DNA from: Cytophagales bacterium
GTDB lineage: Bacteria; Bacteroidota; Bacteroidia; Cytophagales; Cyclobacteriaceae
NCBI GenBank assembly: GCA_029262955.1
Contig: JAJCYL010000615.1
Location: forward strand, 1 to 7,312
Direction of reading: 5' to 3'
Length of the DNA stretch: 7,312 nt
Below the pieces are notes generated by a model, which worked only from the letters and a program-made list of their open reading frames with translations, was not told the origin of the DNA and did not search any database. The position numbers and the translations under genes are program-made. Of this stretch, positions 1 to 6,130 are shown piece by piece. Positions within the stretch are counted from its first letter, which is position 1, and the number at the start of each line of letters is the position of its first letter.

Positions 1-330
1 GACCCTCTTGATATACTTATTCTGTCACAGATTGTAATTCAACCCCTATGTATTGTACCTGCTAAAGTAATTGGAGCAATGCCCATGTTAGATGGTGGAG
101 AGCATGATGACAAGATTATTGCTGTGGCGGCGGATGATATGAGTGTGAATCACTTTTATGATATTTCACAATTGCCAAAGCACTTTCTAAAAGAACTGCG
201 TAACTTTTTTGAGGATTATAAAAAACTGGAAAATAAGACGGTGACAGTGGAGGATTTCCAGGATAGCTCAACCGCCAGAGATATTATAGATAAGGCTGTC
301 CTGGATTATCAGCATCTAATGAGTAAATAG
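1..330 (+). CDS. ppa: Inorganic pyrophosphatase (family I, soluble), C-terminal part; 5' end outside window
   Basis: This cytoplasmic Mg-dependent enzyme hydrolyses pyrophosphate to two phosphates and so pulls biosynthetic polymerisations forward. The reading frame is open from the first base and gives 109 codons plus a stop. The visible part begins with DPLD, the second half of the family I signature D-x-D-P-x-D that carries metal-binding aspartates. It continues with AKVIGAMPMLD and GEHDDKIIAV, the second conserved acidic block. After that come HFYDISQLP and a helix ending EDYKKLE, matching the Tyr-Lys phosphate-binding segment of the family, then a short C-terminal helix. Family members are about 175-180 residues, so roughly 65-70 N-terminal residues are missing because of the window edge, not a deletion. 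The Met at 79 is internal. The residue before AKVIG is Pro, where I remember Arg as usual. The gene converges on the lipoprotein gene downstream. Family assignment is very secure. Confidence 0.95.
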   Translation, partial: DPLDILILSQIVIQPLCIVPAKVIGAMPMLDGGEHDDKIIAVAADDMSVNHFYDISQLPKHFLKELRNFFEDYKKLENKTVTVEDFQDSSTARDIIDKAVLDYQHLMSK

Positions 331-340
331 GTCATATAGC

Positions 341-361
341 TATTTGGTTGCTGATCAAATA
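341..361. terminator. Hairpin between convergent genes, possible bidirectional terminator
   Basis: TATTTGGT (341-348) pairs with ATCAAATA (354-361) across a 5-nt loop, an 8-bp stem with one G-T pair. It lies 11 nt after the pyrophosphatase stop and 35 nt beyond the stop of the opposite-strand lipoprotein gene. There is no clean T-run on either strand and the stem is AT-rich, so termination is an inference from position. Confidence 0.35.
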
Positions 362-395
362 ACAGTTCCGCTATTTCACTTTATTCAGCGATGGA

Positions 396-1322
396 TTATT
401 TAAATCCAAATTTACTCAGGCCACTGTGGCTTATTTTGATTGCCTCCAGAGGTTCCAGACCGTCGAAGGTCATGTCCTGTTCTACCAGGTAATATTTCAT
501 TCCAGAAAGTTCCTTTTTGGACAGAATTGGGGCAAAATCGATGGTTCCCTTTCCGACAGGGGCAAACCGACCCTGCTCATCCATATCTTTTACATGCCAA
601 GCCTTAAAGCGCCCCGGATATTTTTCAAAATAGGCAATGGGATCAGCGCCTGCCTTTGTCACCCAATATAGATCCATTTGAAAATTGACCAATTCGGGAT
701 TGCAATTTTCAAGCAGGTAGTCGATCGGTACAATACCGTCTTCGTCCTTTATGAATTCAAAGTCGTGGTTGTGGTACAATAGTTTGAGACCTGCTGCATT
801 TGCTTTTTCACCCAAAGTATCTAGTATCCTGGCCAGGTTTACTGCACCTCCGGTCATGCTCATTGTCCTGGTTGCCTGATCGAATTTAAAAAGCCCCATT
901 GGGGGTACAGGCACTACAAAATATTCAAAACCGGCAACTTTGACATCAGCCATCATGGAGTCTGCATTGTCAAGCGTGACAGAACCCTGGTGTGCACTTT
1001 TAGGGGTTAATCCTATTTTATTCACATAATTTTTAAAATCCAAAGGGGACATATTGTAAAATTTGCCATCAGCATATCCGGCCGACTCGATGTATGTGTA
1101 ACCCGCATCTGCCACCGATTTGAGGGTAGCCTTCGCATCAAGCCCCATGGCGTCACGAACTGTGTACAAGGCCAAGCCACCAAAATTTTTAACCATATCA
1201 GCTGTTTCACCATCGGTTTGCGGTACTTCTTTGCCCTGTTTTTTTGCATCCTGGCAAGAATAAAGCATAGTTATTGCCATTATGGTGATGGTGAGCGTAG
1301 AATGCACGATTAAATTTCTCAT
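396..1322 (-). CDS. Lipoprotein sugar phosphate isomerase/epimerase-like TIM-barrel protein
   Basis: The protein has 308 residues. The N-terminus is a short basic stretch and a hydrophobic segment ending MLYSC, a lipobox-like site with Cys23 as the likely lipidated residue, followed by a polar linker to about residue 45. It should therefore sit in a membrane facing the periplasm or outside. Residues 46-308 look like a xylose-isomerase-like (AP endonuclease 2) TIM barrel. Visible motifs are IES (Glu79), SAHQGS (His111), YHNHDFEF (His184, His186), FQMDLYW (Asp217), WHVKD (His243) and LVEQD (Glu281). In this family such acidic and His residues hold a divalent metal that assists isomerisation or epimerisation of sugars. 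The substrate cannot be read from the sequence. Exported members are common in Bacteroidota, often near glycoside-degradation genes. The ATG at 1322 is chosen because it directly precedes the signal peptide. It is divergent from the DUF1593 gene across 127 nt. Confidence 0.88.
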   Translation of the reverse strand: MRNLIVHSTLTITIMAITMLYSCQDAKKQGKEVPQTDGETADMVKNFGGLALYTVRDAMGLDAKATLKSVADAGYTYIESAGYADGKFYNMSPLDFKNYVNKIGLTPKSAHQGSVTLDNADSMMADVKVAGFEYFVVPVPPMGLFKFDQATRTMSMTGGAVNLARILDTLGEKANAAGLKLLYHNHDFEFIKDEDGIVPIDYLLENCNPELVNFQMDLYWVTKAGADPIAYFEKYPGRFKAWHVKDMDEQGRFAPVGKGTIDFAPILSKKELSGMKYYLVEQDMTFDGLEPLEAIKISHSGLSKFGFK

Positions 1323-1356
1323 GGTTATTAGGGATTGTTTGATTTAAAACTATAAA

Positions 1357-1378
1357 GATATCGAACCATTGTGATATC
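1357..1378. promoter_or_regulatory. Two GATATC palindromes in a divergent promoter gap
   Basis: The 127-nt gap between the lipoprotein gene (-) and the DUF1593 gene (+) must contain both promoters. It holds GATATC at 1357-1362 and again at 1373-1378, 16 bp start to start. Each copy is itself palindromic, so the pair forms a symmetric arrangement. On the minus strand TATCTTTA, inside this region, matches the Bacteroidota -7 box TAnnTTTG in all but the last base, but I find no convincing -33 element. Operator function is a guess. Confidence 0.22.
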
Positions 1379-1449
1379 CTGAGTAGGGGTTAGTCTCCAA
1401 AAATACGTTCATTTTATTAAGTTCGTAAAACATTCAATGTACAATTGTC

Positions 1450-2886
1450 ATGAACAGGTCGAAAATAAGTCTAATAGTTCTTTCCTTGTTTGCAACCTTT
1501 TTTGTTCATGCACAAGCCATGGAAAAACCGAATCGGGTAGTTGTCCTAACGGATATCGAAGCCGACCCCGACGATGCTCAATCACTTATTAGGCTATTGC
1601 TTTATGCAAACGAAATAGACATCAAAGGATTGGTGGCCACCACCTCCACCCACATGAAGGATCAGATTCATCCCGAATCCATAAAGAAAATTATTAATGC
1701 ATATGGTAAGGTGGTTGGTAATCTTAATCTTCATGCTACTGGTTATCCAGGGGAAAACTCCATGTTATCCCTGATAAAAAGTGGATTGCCCATTTATGGG
1801 ATGCAAGGGGTTGGCAACGGAAAAGATAGCGAGGGGTCCGACTGGATCATTAAAGTTTTGGAGGAAGATGATGGACGCCCCCTATGGATTTCAGTTTGGG
1901 GCGGAGTAAACACATTGGCTCAGGCGTTACACAAAATCCGCAGTAAGAAATCAAGTGAGGAAGCTCGAAGATTGATATCGAAACTCAGGGTCTATACCAT
2001 TTCCGATCAGGATGACAGTGGAATTTGGATAAGACGAAATTTTCCAGAGTTATTCTATATTGTTAGTCCTGGTGGATATTTTGGTTCTACCTGGATCGCA
2101 ATTGCCACACCTATCGAAGGAATAGACAATGAAACGGTCAGTAATCCCTGGTTGGCTAAAAACATTCAGCAGGGTCATGGGCCTCTGGGAGCTATGTATC
2201 CCGACATTGGGTACGGAATGGAGGGTGACACACCTGCCTTTCTCTCGTTGATACCAAATGGCCTAAACTCACCGGATAATCCGAGCTGGGGAGACTGGGG
2301 CGGAAGGTATGAATATTACCGGCCCACATTTGCGTCGCTGGATCAGGGATTTACGGGAGGGGTACCGATTGAAGAGCAACCCAGGGAAATCTGGACCACT
2401 GCTACTGACATGTATCAGCCTTACCTATCGAAGGAGTATGGACGTCCGGTAATAAAAGACACTACTGTTTTCGAGGATAATAGGGTCACTATCTGGAGGT
2501 GGCGGGATGAGTTTCAAAATGATTTCGCAGCGAGGATGGATTGGTGCCTATCCTCCTTTGAAGTGGCAAATCACCCACCACAGCCGGCCCTGGGTCATTC
2601 TGAAAATCTGACCGTGACATCTGGTGAGAGGTTTTATTTAAGCGCCCTGGGTACTTCCGATCCGGATGGAGATAATTTGAGTTACTTGTGGTTTAATTAT
2701 CCTGAAGCTGGCTCACTTGATGAAGCCATACCCATCGAAAATGCTGAAAACCTTTACAAGGTACCTGTAGTGGCACCAGAAGTCGATCAAACCGAGACTG
2801 CTCATTTCATTTTGAAAGTAACTGATAAAGGAACTCCTGCACTCACCCGATACAAAAGAGTAGTTGTTGCCATCAAACCTAAATAA
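1450..2886 (+). CDS. Secreted DUF1593 protein: nucleoside-hydrolase-like domain plus C-terminal Ig-like domain
   Basis: The 478-residue protein starts with a clear Sec signal peptide (basic MNRSK, hydrophobic core, AQA around residue 23). Residues about 28-330 match the DUF1593 / Sde0182-type domain related to nucleoside hydrolases. The hallmark is LTDIEADPDDAQS at 33-45, an Asp-rich loop (Asp35, Asp39, Asp41, Asp42) corresponding to the calcium- and ribose-binding DxDxxxDD loop of true nucleoside hydrolases. Further conserved-looking segments are WGGVNTLAQAL (150-160) and ISDQDDSG (184-191). Residues about 371-476 form a beta-rich Ig/cadherin-like domain with SDPDGD (403-408), typical of the C-terminal domain paired with DUF1593. 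One Saccharophagus homologue was described as cellulose-binding; catalytic activity of the family is poorly defined, so glycoside or glycan processing is inference. The gene appears monocistronic. The ATG at 1450 is supported by the signal peptide, with no strong ribosome binding site. Confidence 0.88.
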   Translation: MNRSKISLIVLSLFATFFVHAQAMEKPNRVVVLTDIEADPDDAQSLIRLLLYANEIDIKGLVATTSTHMKDQIHPESIKKIINAYGKVVGNLNLHATGYPGENSMLSLIKSGLPIYGMQGVGNGKDSEGSDWIIKVLEEDDGRPLWISVWGGVNTLAQALHKIRSKKSSEEARRLISKLRVYTISDQDDSGIWIRRNFPELFYIVSPGGYFGSTWIAIATPIEGIDNETVSNPWLAKNIQQGHGPLGAMYPDIGYGMEGDTPAFLSLIPNGLNSPDNPSWGDWGGRYEYYRPTFASLDQGFTGGVPIEEQPREIWTTATDMYQPYLSKEYGRPVIKDTTVFEDNRVTIWRWRDEFQNDFAARMDWCLSSFEVANHPPQPALGHSENLTVTSGERFYLSALGTSDPDGDNLSYLWFNYPEAGSLDEAIPIENAENLYKVPVVAPEVDQTETAHFILKVTDKGTPALTRYKRVVVAIKPK

Positions 2887-2901
2887 ATTGAAACTTCAGT
2901 C

Positions 2902-2926
2902 CCCGATAATGGTGTTTTGACTCGGG
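2902..2926. terminator. Weak hairpin between convergent genes
   Basis: CCCGA (2902-2906) and TCGGG (2922-2926) are exact complements separated by 15 nt, followed on the plus strand by the T-rich tatttatt. The element lies 15 nt after the DUF1593 stop, facing the 3' end of the esterase gene. The 5-bp stem and long loop make this a weak terminator candidate; no better one is visible in this 80-nt gap. Confidence 0.25.
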
Positions 2927-2966
2927 TATTTATTAGGAGGAGCTATTGAAGTGGAATTGCTGACCA

Positions 2967-3839
2967 TCACTCGATTAATCCCTCAACCAATGCCCAGTCA
3001 TAAAACCTTTCTATCCACCGGTCTGAAGGAAATCCCTGGGTTTTCATGCCGAAACCATGATCACCCCTGGAATACATGTGAAGTGAAACATTGAAACCTT
3101 TGTCGTACCATGAATTGTATAATTCAATGGACCCTTTGGCCAAACCAAGACCGTCGTTGGTCGCACAAATGATAAGCATCGGAGGCGCATCTGTAGGGGC
3201 CGATTGAACGTCTACCGCAGATGTCCACGGGTAAACTGGCACCAGAAAATCGGGTTTATTTTGGGGATTACTGCCATAACCAACTCCCATTGTGACGGCT
3301 CCTCCTGCGGAAAACCCAATCAAACCAATTTTGTCCTGCTTAATGCCATATTTTTCGGCATTTTCTCTAACATATTCAACTGCATTCAAGCCATCTGCTA
3401 TAGAGTAGGGTAGCACCTGTTGGACTTTCTTCATGAATGCATCCGGGTCTTTTTGAGATAGCTCATTAATTTCAGCCGTTCCATCTTCTCCTGTAGGCAC
3501 CAGTCGATATTTTAAAACAAATGCAGTCACACCTTTGGCCACCAACCAATTGGCTACATCAATTCCTTCACTATTGATACTCAATCCGAAAAGCCCTCCT
3601 CCCGGAGCAATGACGACCGATGTGCCATTTTTCTTATCGCCGGAGGGTTCAAAAACTGTCAAAGTTGGTTTTGAAACATTGGTCACGACTGTAGTTTGCC
3701 ATTGCTTGGAAAAGAATTGCTTTTCGGAGTTTTTGTATTCTACCCCACTTACAGGATCAAATTTCAGCGGAATGATCTGCTGAGAATAGCTTGATAAACA
3801 CATACTGGTGAAGGCTAGCAACAGGTTCAATTTTTTCAT
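2967..3839 (-). CDS. Secreted alpha/beta-hydrolase esterase (acetyl-esterase / dienelactone-hydrolase-like)
   Basis: Starting at the ATG at 3839 the protein has 290 residues. A TTG six bases upstream is also in frame but less likely. MKKLNLLLAF...SSYSQQ is a Sec signal peptide ending in the Ser-Gln-Gln pattern frequent in Bacteroidota exported proteins. Its Cys is not in a lipobox. The mature part is an alpha/beta hydrolase: VIAPGGG (residues 76-82) forms the oxyanion-hole loop, GFSAGG carries the nucleophile Ser177, CATNDGL supplies Asp229 and RGDHGFG supplies His261, in the canonical Ser-Asp-His order. This resembles the secreted acetyl-esterase/lipase group that often removes acetyl or feruloyl groups from plant polysaccharides. 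The exact ester is unknown. Length is normal and all triad residues are present. Its neighbours are a convergent DUF1593 gene and a divergent LytS kinase gene, so it is probably transcribed alone. Confidence 0.9.
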   Translation of the reverse strand: MKKLNLLLAFTSMCLSSYSQQIIPLKFDPVSGVEYKNSEKQFFSKQWQTTVVTNVSKPTLTVFEPSGDKKNGTSVVIAPGGGLFGLSINSEGIDVANWLVAKGVTAFVLKYRLVPTGEDGTAEINELSQKDPDAFMKKVQQVLPYSIADGLNAVEYVRENAEKYGIKQDKIGLIGFSAGGAVTMGVGYGSNPQNKPDFLVPVYPWTSAVDVQSAPTDAPPMLIICATNDGLGLAKGSIELYNSWYDKGFNVSLHMYSRGDHGFGMKTQGFPSDRWIERFYDWALVEGLIE

Positions 3840-3876
3840 TTTCAATAAAGATATAATTACAATTTAAGCAAAGTAC

Positions 3877-3902
3877 TGCCAACCATAACTCAACTGTTGG
3901 CA
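3877..3902. promoter_or_regulatory. Inverted repeat upstream of the esterase, candidate operator
   Basis: TGCCAAC (3877-3883) and GTTGGCA (3896-3902) are exact inverted copies separated by 12 nt. The centre is about 50 bp upstream of the esterase ATG, where a regulator could overlap the promoter. On the minus strand the left arm is followed by tactttg, one base short of the Bacteroidota -7 consensus. Dimer-binding operator is an inference from symmetry and position; a structured 5' UTR is an alternative. Confidence 0.3.
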
Positions 3903-4142
3903 AGTGGCTTATTTTTACTGTCAACAACCGATATTTTTCTGAAGCATCCCAGATGTCGTTTCGTGAACTTTTCATGATCTCTACTAACTAGTAGTTGGTT
4001 TGAACAAATTGACATGTCGCATCTCCGCCAGCACGTGGCATCCAGTCAACTTATGTGATTCGCCATTTCTTATCATGGGAGGTGTCACCAGTCTTGAATC
4101 GCTGTTTAAGGCCTTATATCCGTCGATGACATATTTCTTAGC

Positions 4143-4187
4143 GTTAGTTGACGCAGAATCTACTAACATTGAGGTCTACTAACATTG
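4143..4187. promoter_or_regulatory. Tandem TCTACTAACATTG repeat before the LytS kinase, candidate LytTR-binding sites
   Basis: The 13-mer TCTACTAACATTG occurs exactly at 4159-4171 and 4175-4187, 16 bp start to start. The second copy ends 4 nt before the kinase start codon. Read on the minus strand each contains AATGTTAGT, which fits 8 of 9 positions of the LytTR half-site pattern known from AgrA-type regulators ([TA][AC][CA]GTTN[AG][TG]). A plus-strand AGCGTTAGT around 4143 also fits 8 of 9. Known LytTR half-sites usually recur about 21 bp apart, so the 16-bp spacing is atypical. Binding by the regulator encoded two genes on is inference. Confidence 0.4.
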
Positions 4188-4191
4188 GCTT

Positions 4192-5238
4192 GTGAAACAT
4201 CTTGATCATGGCGTTACGAAATCACGATGGGAGATTCCATTTCAGCTTGTATTGTTGATCGTGGTATTTCTTTTCTATTCATTTGATCGTCGCCATCCGC
4301 AGATTGAGCAACATCAGATAGTGTTTTTCCTGAGCTACGTTGTAGCCGCTATGCTTATCAACTACCTCCTAATGCCTAAGTTCTTTTACAATAAGAAATA
4401 TTGGCAATTTATCTTAACATTTAGTTTGACCATTGTAGCAGTAATTCTGGTAGAGGAATTGATTCTGGAGAAAATTTATTTCCCAGACACAAGAGGTACG
4501 CGTTTCCCTGGAGTCTTTTTCAGTTTGTTGGGTGTACTTCCTGTTATTACTATTCTTTCCGGCTTCAAATTCGCCTGGGATCTGATAAGGAAACAGCAAG
4601 AGGTTGAAGAGCTGAAAGCCTCAATGGAGGAAAGTGAATTGAAATTCTTAAAATCTCAGATCAATCCTCATTTCTTATTCAATAACTTAAATAACCTTTA
4701 CTCATATGCTTTAGAAAATTCACCCAAAACCCCTGAAATCATTTTGGAGATGTCAGCGGTTTTAAGGTATATGTTGTATGAGTGTAAGGAGAAGTATGTA
4801 CCACTTAGCAATGAACTCAAACAGTTGGGAAATTTCGTTAGACTTAATGAGATGCAAGTGGAGGAAAGGGGCAATGTGGAATTTTCTGCACCCGAACCAA
4901 TTGATCAAAGTCATAGAATAGCTCCACTTATTTTGATGGTGTTCGTAGAAAATGCTTTTAAACATAGTACCAGTAGCCAGGCGGATAATATTTTCATTAA
5001 AATTGATATTGTCTTGTCAGATAATGGCATGTTGGAATTTAGATGTGAGAATTCCTACAAGGAGAATTCAAATGATGATAGCTTGTCTAAAGGAATTGGA
5101 TTACAAAATGCTAAAAAACGATTGGATTTAATCTATCCTCAAGCGCACAAATTAAGCATTGAAGAACTGCCTGATAGATATGTTGTTAATCTAAGTCTTG
5201 ACTTGACGTCGAATGATGATGACCTGTATAATCATTGA
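4192..5238 (+). CDS. LytS/YehU-type membrane sensor histidine kinase
   Basis: This 348-residue kinase autophosphorylates on His and passes the phosphate to the adjacent LytTR regulator. Four hydrophobic segments (about residues 14-31, 43-62, 71-92 and 105-127) form an integral-membrane sensor with no large extracytoplasmic domain. A short charged helix (131-150) links it to the His_kinase domain. QINPHFLFNNLN contains the phospho-acceptor His160. LILMVFVENAFKH (247-258, Asn254) is the N box, and GIGLQNAKKRL (301-311) is the G-box-like ATP lid. Length is typical of the family. The start is GTG: the frame has a stop at 4180-4182 and no ATG near, and a later start would remove the first membrane segment. 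No Shine-Dalgarno sequence precedes it. The 3' end overlaps the regulator gene, so the two are co-transcribed. The signal sensed is unknown. Confidence 0.93.
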   Translation: MKHLDHGVTKSRWEIPFQLVLLIVVFLFYSFDRRHPQIEQHQIVFFLSYVVAAMLINYLLMPKFFYNKKYWQFILTFSLTIVAVILVEELILEKIYFPDTRGTRFPGVFFSLLGVLPVITILSGFKFAWDLIRKQQEVEELKASMEESELKFLKSQINPHFLFNNLNNLYSYALENSPKTPEIILEMSAVLRYMLYECKEKYVPLSNELKQLGNFVRLNEMQVEERGNVEFSAPEPIDQSHRIAPLILMVFVENAFKHSTSSQADNIFIKIDIVLSDNGMLEFRCENSYKENSNDDSLSKGIGLQNAKKRLDLIYPQAHKLSIEELPDRYVVNLSLDLTSNDDDLYNH

Positions 5239-5920
5239 GGATCAACCACCCGCTCAACGAATTCTCAAAAAATTCATTGAGGATATTGGTACTTTAAAAC
5301 TGGAAGGTACTTTTTCAGAAGCTCCGGGAGCGATGGATTTTTTAAAGTCGAATGCTATAGATATTATTTTCCTGGACATTCACTTACCTAAACTATCGGG
5401 CATAGACTTTCTAAAAATTTTACCTCACAAACCGAGTATAATTTTGACCACAGCTTTTTCAGAATATGCACTGGAGAGCTATGAACTGAACGTTGTAGAC
5501 TACCTCTTAAAACCATTTTCATTCCAAAGATTTGTTCAGGCTGTAAGTAAAGTTCAATCTAAAGGAAAAGCTATTTCATCGGGAGATTCAAAAAAGAAGG
5601 CATCCCAAAACGAAGTTTTTATCAAGTCCGGTTATGACCATATTAAAATAATAATAAGTGAAATCGAATATATTAAGTCCGATGCTGATTACACCGAAAT
5701 CTTTGTCAATGGAAAAAAACACATCTCCACTGAGTCCCTACGCTTCTGGTTGGAGTACCTGGCTGAGAATCGATTTGTCAGGATCCATAAATCATACGTG
5801 GTGAACACCGCCTGGATCAAAAAAGTATCAGGTAACCAGATCTTTATGACTTCAGAAGAGGTTTTACCAATTGGGAGAGCCTACAAGGATCAGTTTTCGG
5901 AGCGGTTTTTGAAGATATAG
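5213..5920 (+). CDS. LytTR-family response regulator
   Basis: The 235-residue cytoplasmic transcription factor is the partner of the preceding kinase. Residues 4-118 are a receiver domain: Glu9-Asp10 form the acidic pocket, Asp55 in IIFLDIHLP is the phospho-acceptor, Thr80 in ILTTAF is the switch residue and Lys100 in YLLKPF is the invariant lysine. A Lys/Ser-rich linker (115-132) leads to a LytTR DNA-binding domain (about 133-234) with the characteristic VFIKSGYDHIKI, IEYIKSDADYTEIF and FVRIHKSYVVN segments. Three consecutive in-frame ATG codons (5213, 5216, 5219) overlap the 3' end of the kinase gene by 26, 23 or 20 nt. The third gives MTCIIIED, the usual N-terminus of this family, and may be the real start. 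The overlap implies translational coupling. Likely targets include its own upstream region. Confidence 0.94.
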   Translation: MMMTCIIIEDQPPAQRILKKFIEDIGTLKLEGTFSEAPGAMDFLKSNAIDIIFLDIHLPKLSGIDFLKILPHKPSIILTTAFSEYALESYELNVVDYLLKPFSFQRFVQAVSKVQSKGKAISSGDSKKKASQNEVFIKSGYDHIKIIISEIEYIKSDADYTEIFVNGKKHISTESLRFWLEYLAENRFVRIHKSYVVNTAWIKKVSGNQIFMTSEEVLPIGRAYKDQFSERFLKI

Positions 5921-5982
5921 TCCCGGGTAATAGCTCACAAATTCATATTAATGTACTGAGATGAATCGAATCTGGTTGGAAA

Positions 5983-6024
5983 AACATCCTACGGCCAATA
6001 GGATGTTCAACATCGTTTTTTTTT
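5983..6024 (+). terminator. Hairpin plus T9 run after the LytS/LytTR operon
   Basis: AACATCCTA (5983-5991) and TAGGATGTT (5999-6007) are exact inverted copies around a 7-nt loop, followed by 8 nt and a run of nine T (6016-6024). It starts 62 nt after the regulator stop. The gap between stem and T-run is longer than in a standard intrinsic terminator. A second, weaker stem, GATG (6002-6005) with CATC (6011-6014), directly abuts gTTTTTTTTT and would exclude the first. Confidence 0.5.
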
Positions 6025-6103
6025 ATTTCTGTCACATCAGTTTGGATTCAGGTTACCACACTTCTCTTGTGACAAAATGGTTAAAAGTTACCCTGCCATT
6101 CAA

Positions 6104-6111
6104 TACCTTTG
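6104..6111 (+). promoter_or_regulatory. Bacteroidota-type -7 promoter box
   Basis: TACCTTTG is an exact match to the Bacteroidota -7 consensus TAnnTTTG, 19 nt upstream of the ATG at 6131. Transcription would begin around 6116-6120 and give a short leader containing only a weak AGG before the start codon. The -33 position has TTA at about 6081-6083 in place of TTG, so only the -7 half is strong. It supports 6131 as the start and the ORF as expressed. Confidence 0.42.
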
Positions 6112-6130
6112 AAAGAATTAGGTCACATCT

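Larger units (their letters stand above)
3840..4191. other. 352-nt divergent intergenic region, no convincing gene
   Basis: This gap separates the esterase (-) from the histidine kinase (+), so both promoters should be here. It holds the inverted repeat at 3877-3902, three copies of TCTACTAAC (3980-3988, 4159-4167, 4175-4183), a dyad at 3983-3999 (ACTAAC tagta GTTGGT, one G-T pair), the palindrome GACATGTC (4011-4018), and GTTAGT (4143-4148) in the opposite orientation. Short frames of about 60 codons are open on both strands between about 3984 and 4182. They overlap each other almost completely, resemble no family I know and have no ribosome binding site. I do not call them genes. No exact TAnnTTTG promoter box is present. 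Confidence 0.6.

Noticed and set aside
426..671. Plus-strand frame inside the lipoprotein gene, and similar frames inside the esterase, kinase and NarL-type genes
   Set aside because: They are antisense or out-of-frame shadows of genes with clear family motifs.
3839..3845. TTG at 3845 as the esterase start
   Set aside because: The ATG at 3839 gives a normal signal peptide and needs no rare start codon; the two extra residues add nothing.
3983..4154. Integron attC site suggested by ACTAAC...GTTAGTT motifs
   Set aside because: The core sites do not satisfy RYYYAAC and GTTRRRY, and there is no integrase or cassette array.
3980..4167. Small transposon-like insertion flanked by a 9-bp duplication (TCTACTAAC at both ends)
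   Set aside because: The sequences inside the two copies do not form terminal inverted repeats, and a third copy at 4175 points to a regulatory repeat array instead.
3984..4182. Overlapping ~60-codon open frames on both strands between the esterase and the kinase, the plus one in the same frame as the kinase
   Set aside because: The two frames cover each other, neither resembles a known family, neither has a ribosome binding site, and the plus frame ends in TAA at 4180-4182. LytS-type kinases normally begin just before the first membrane segment, so an N-terminal extension broken by a stop is unlikely.
6030..6074. TGTCACA (6030-6036) and TGTGACA (6068-6074) as a CRP-like operator
   Set aside because: The arms are exact inverted copies, but they are 31 nt apart and face the wrong way round for a TGTGA-N6-TCACA site.
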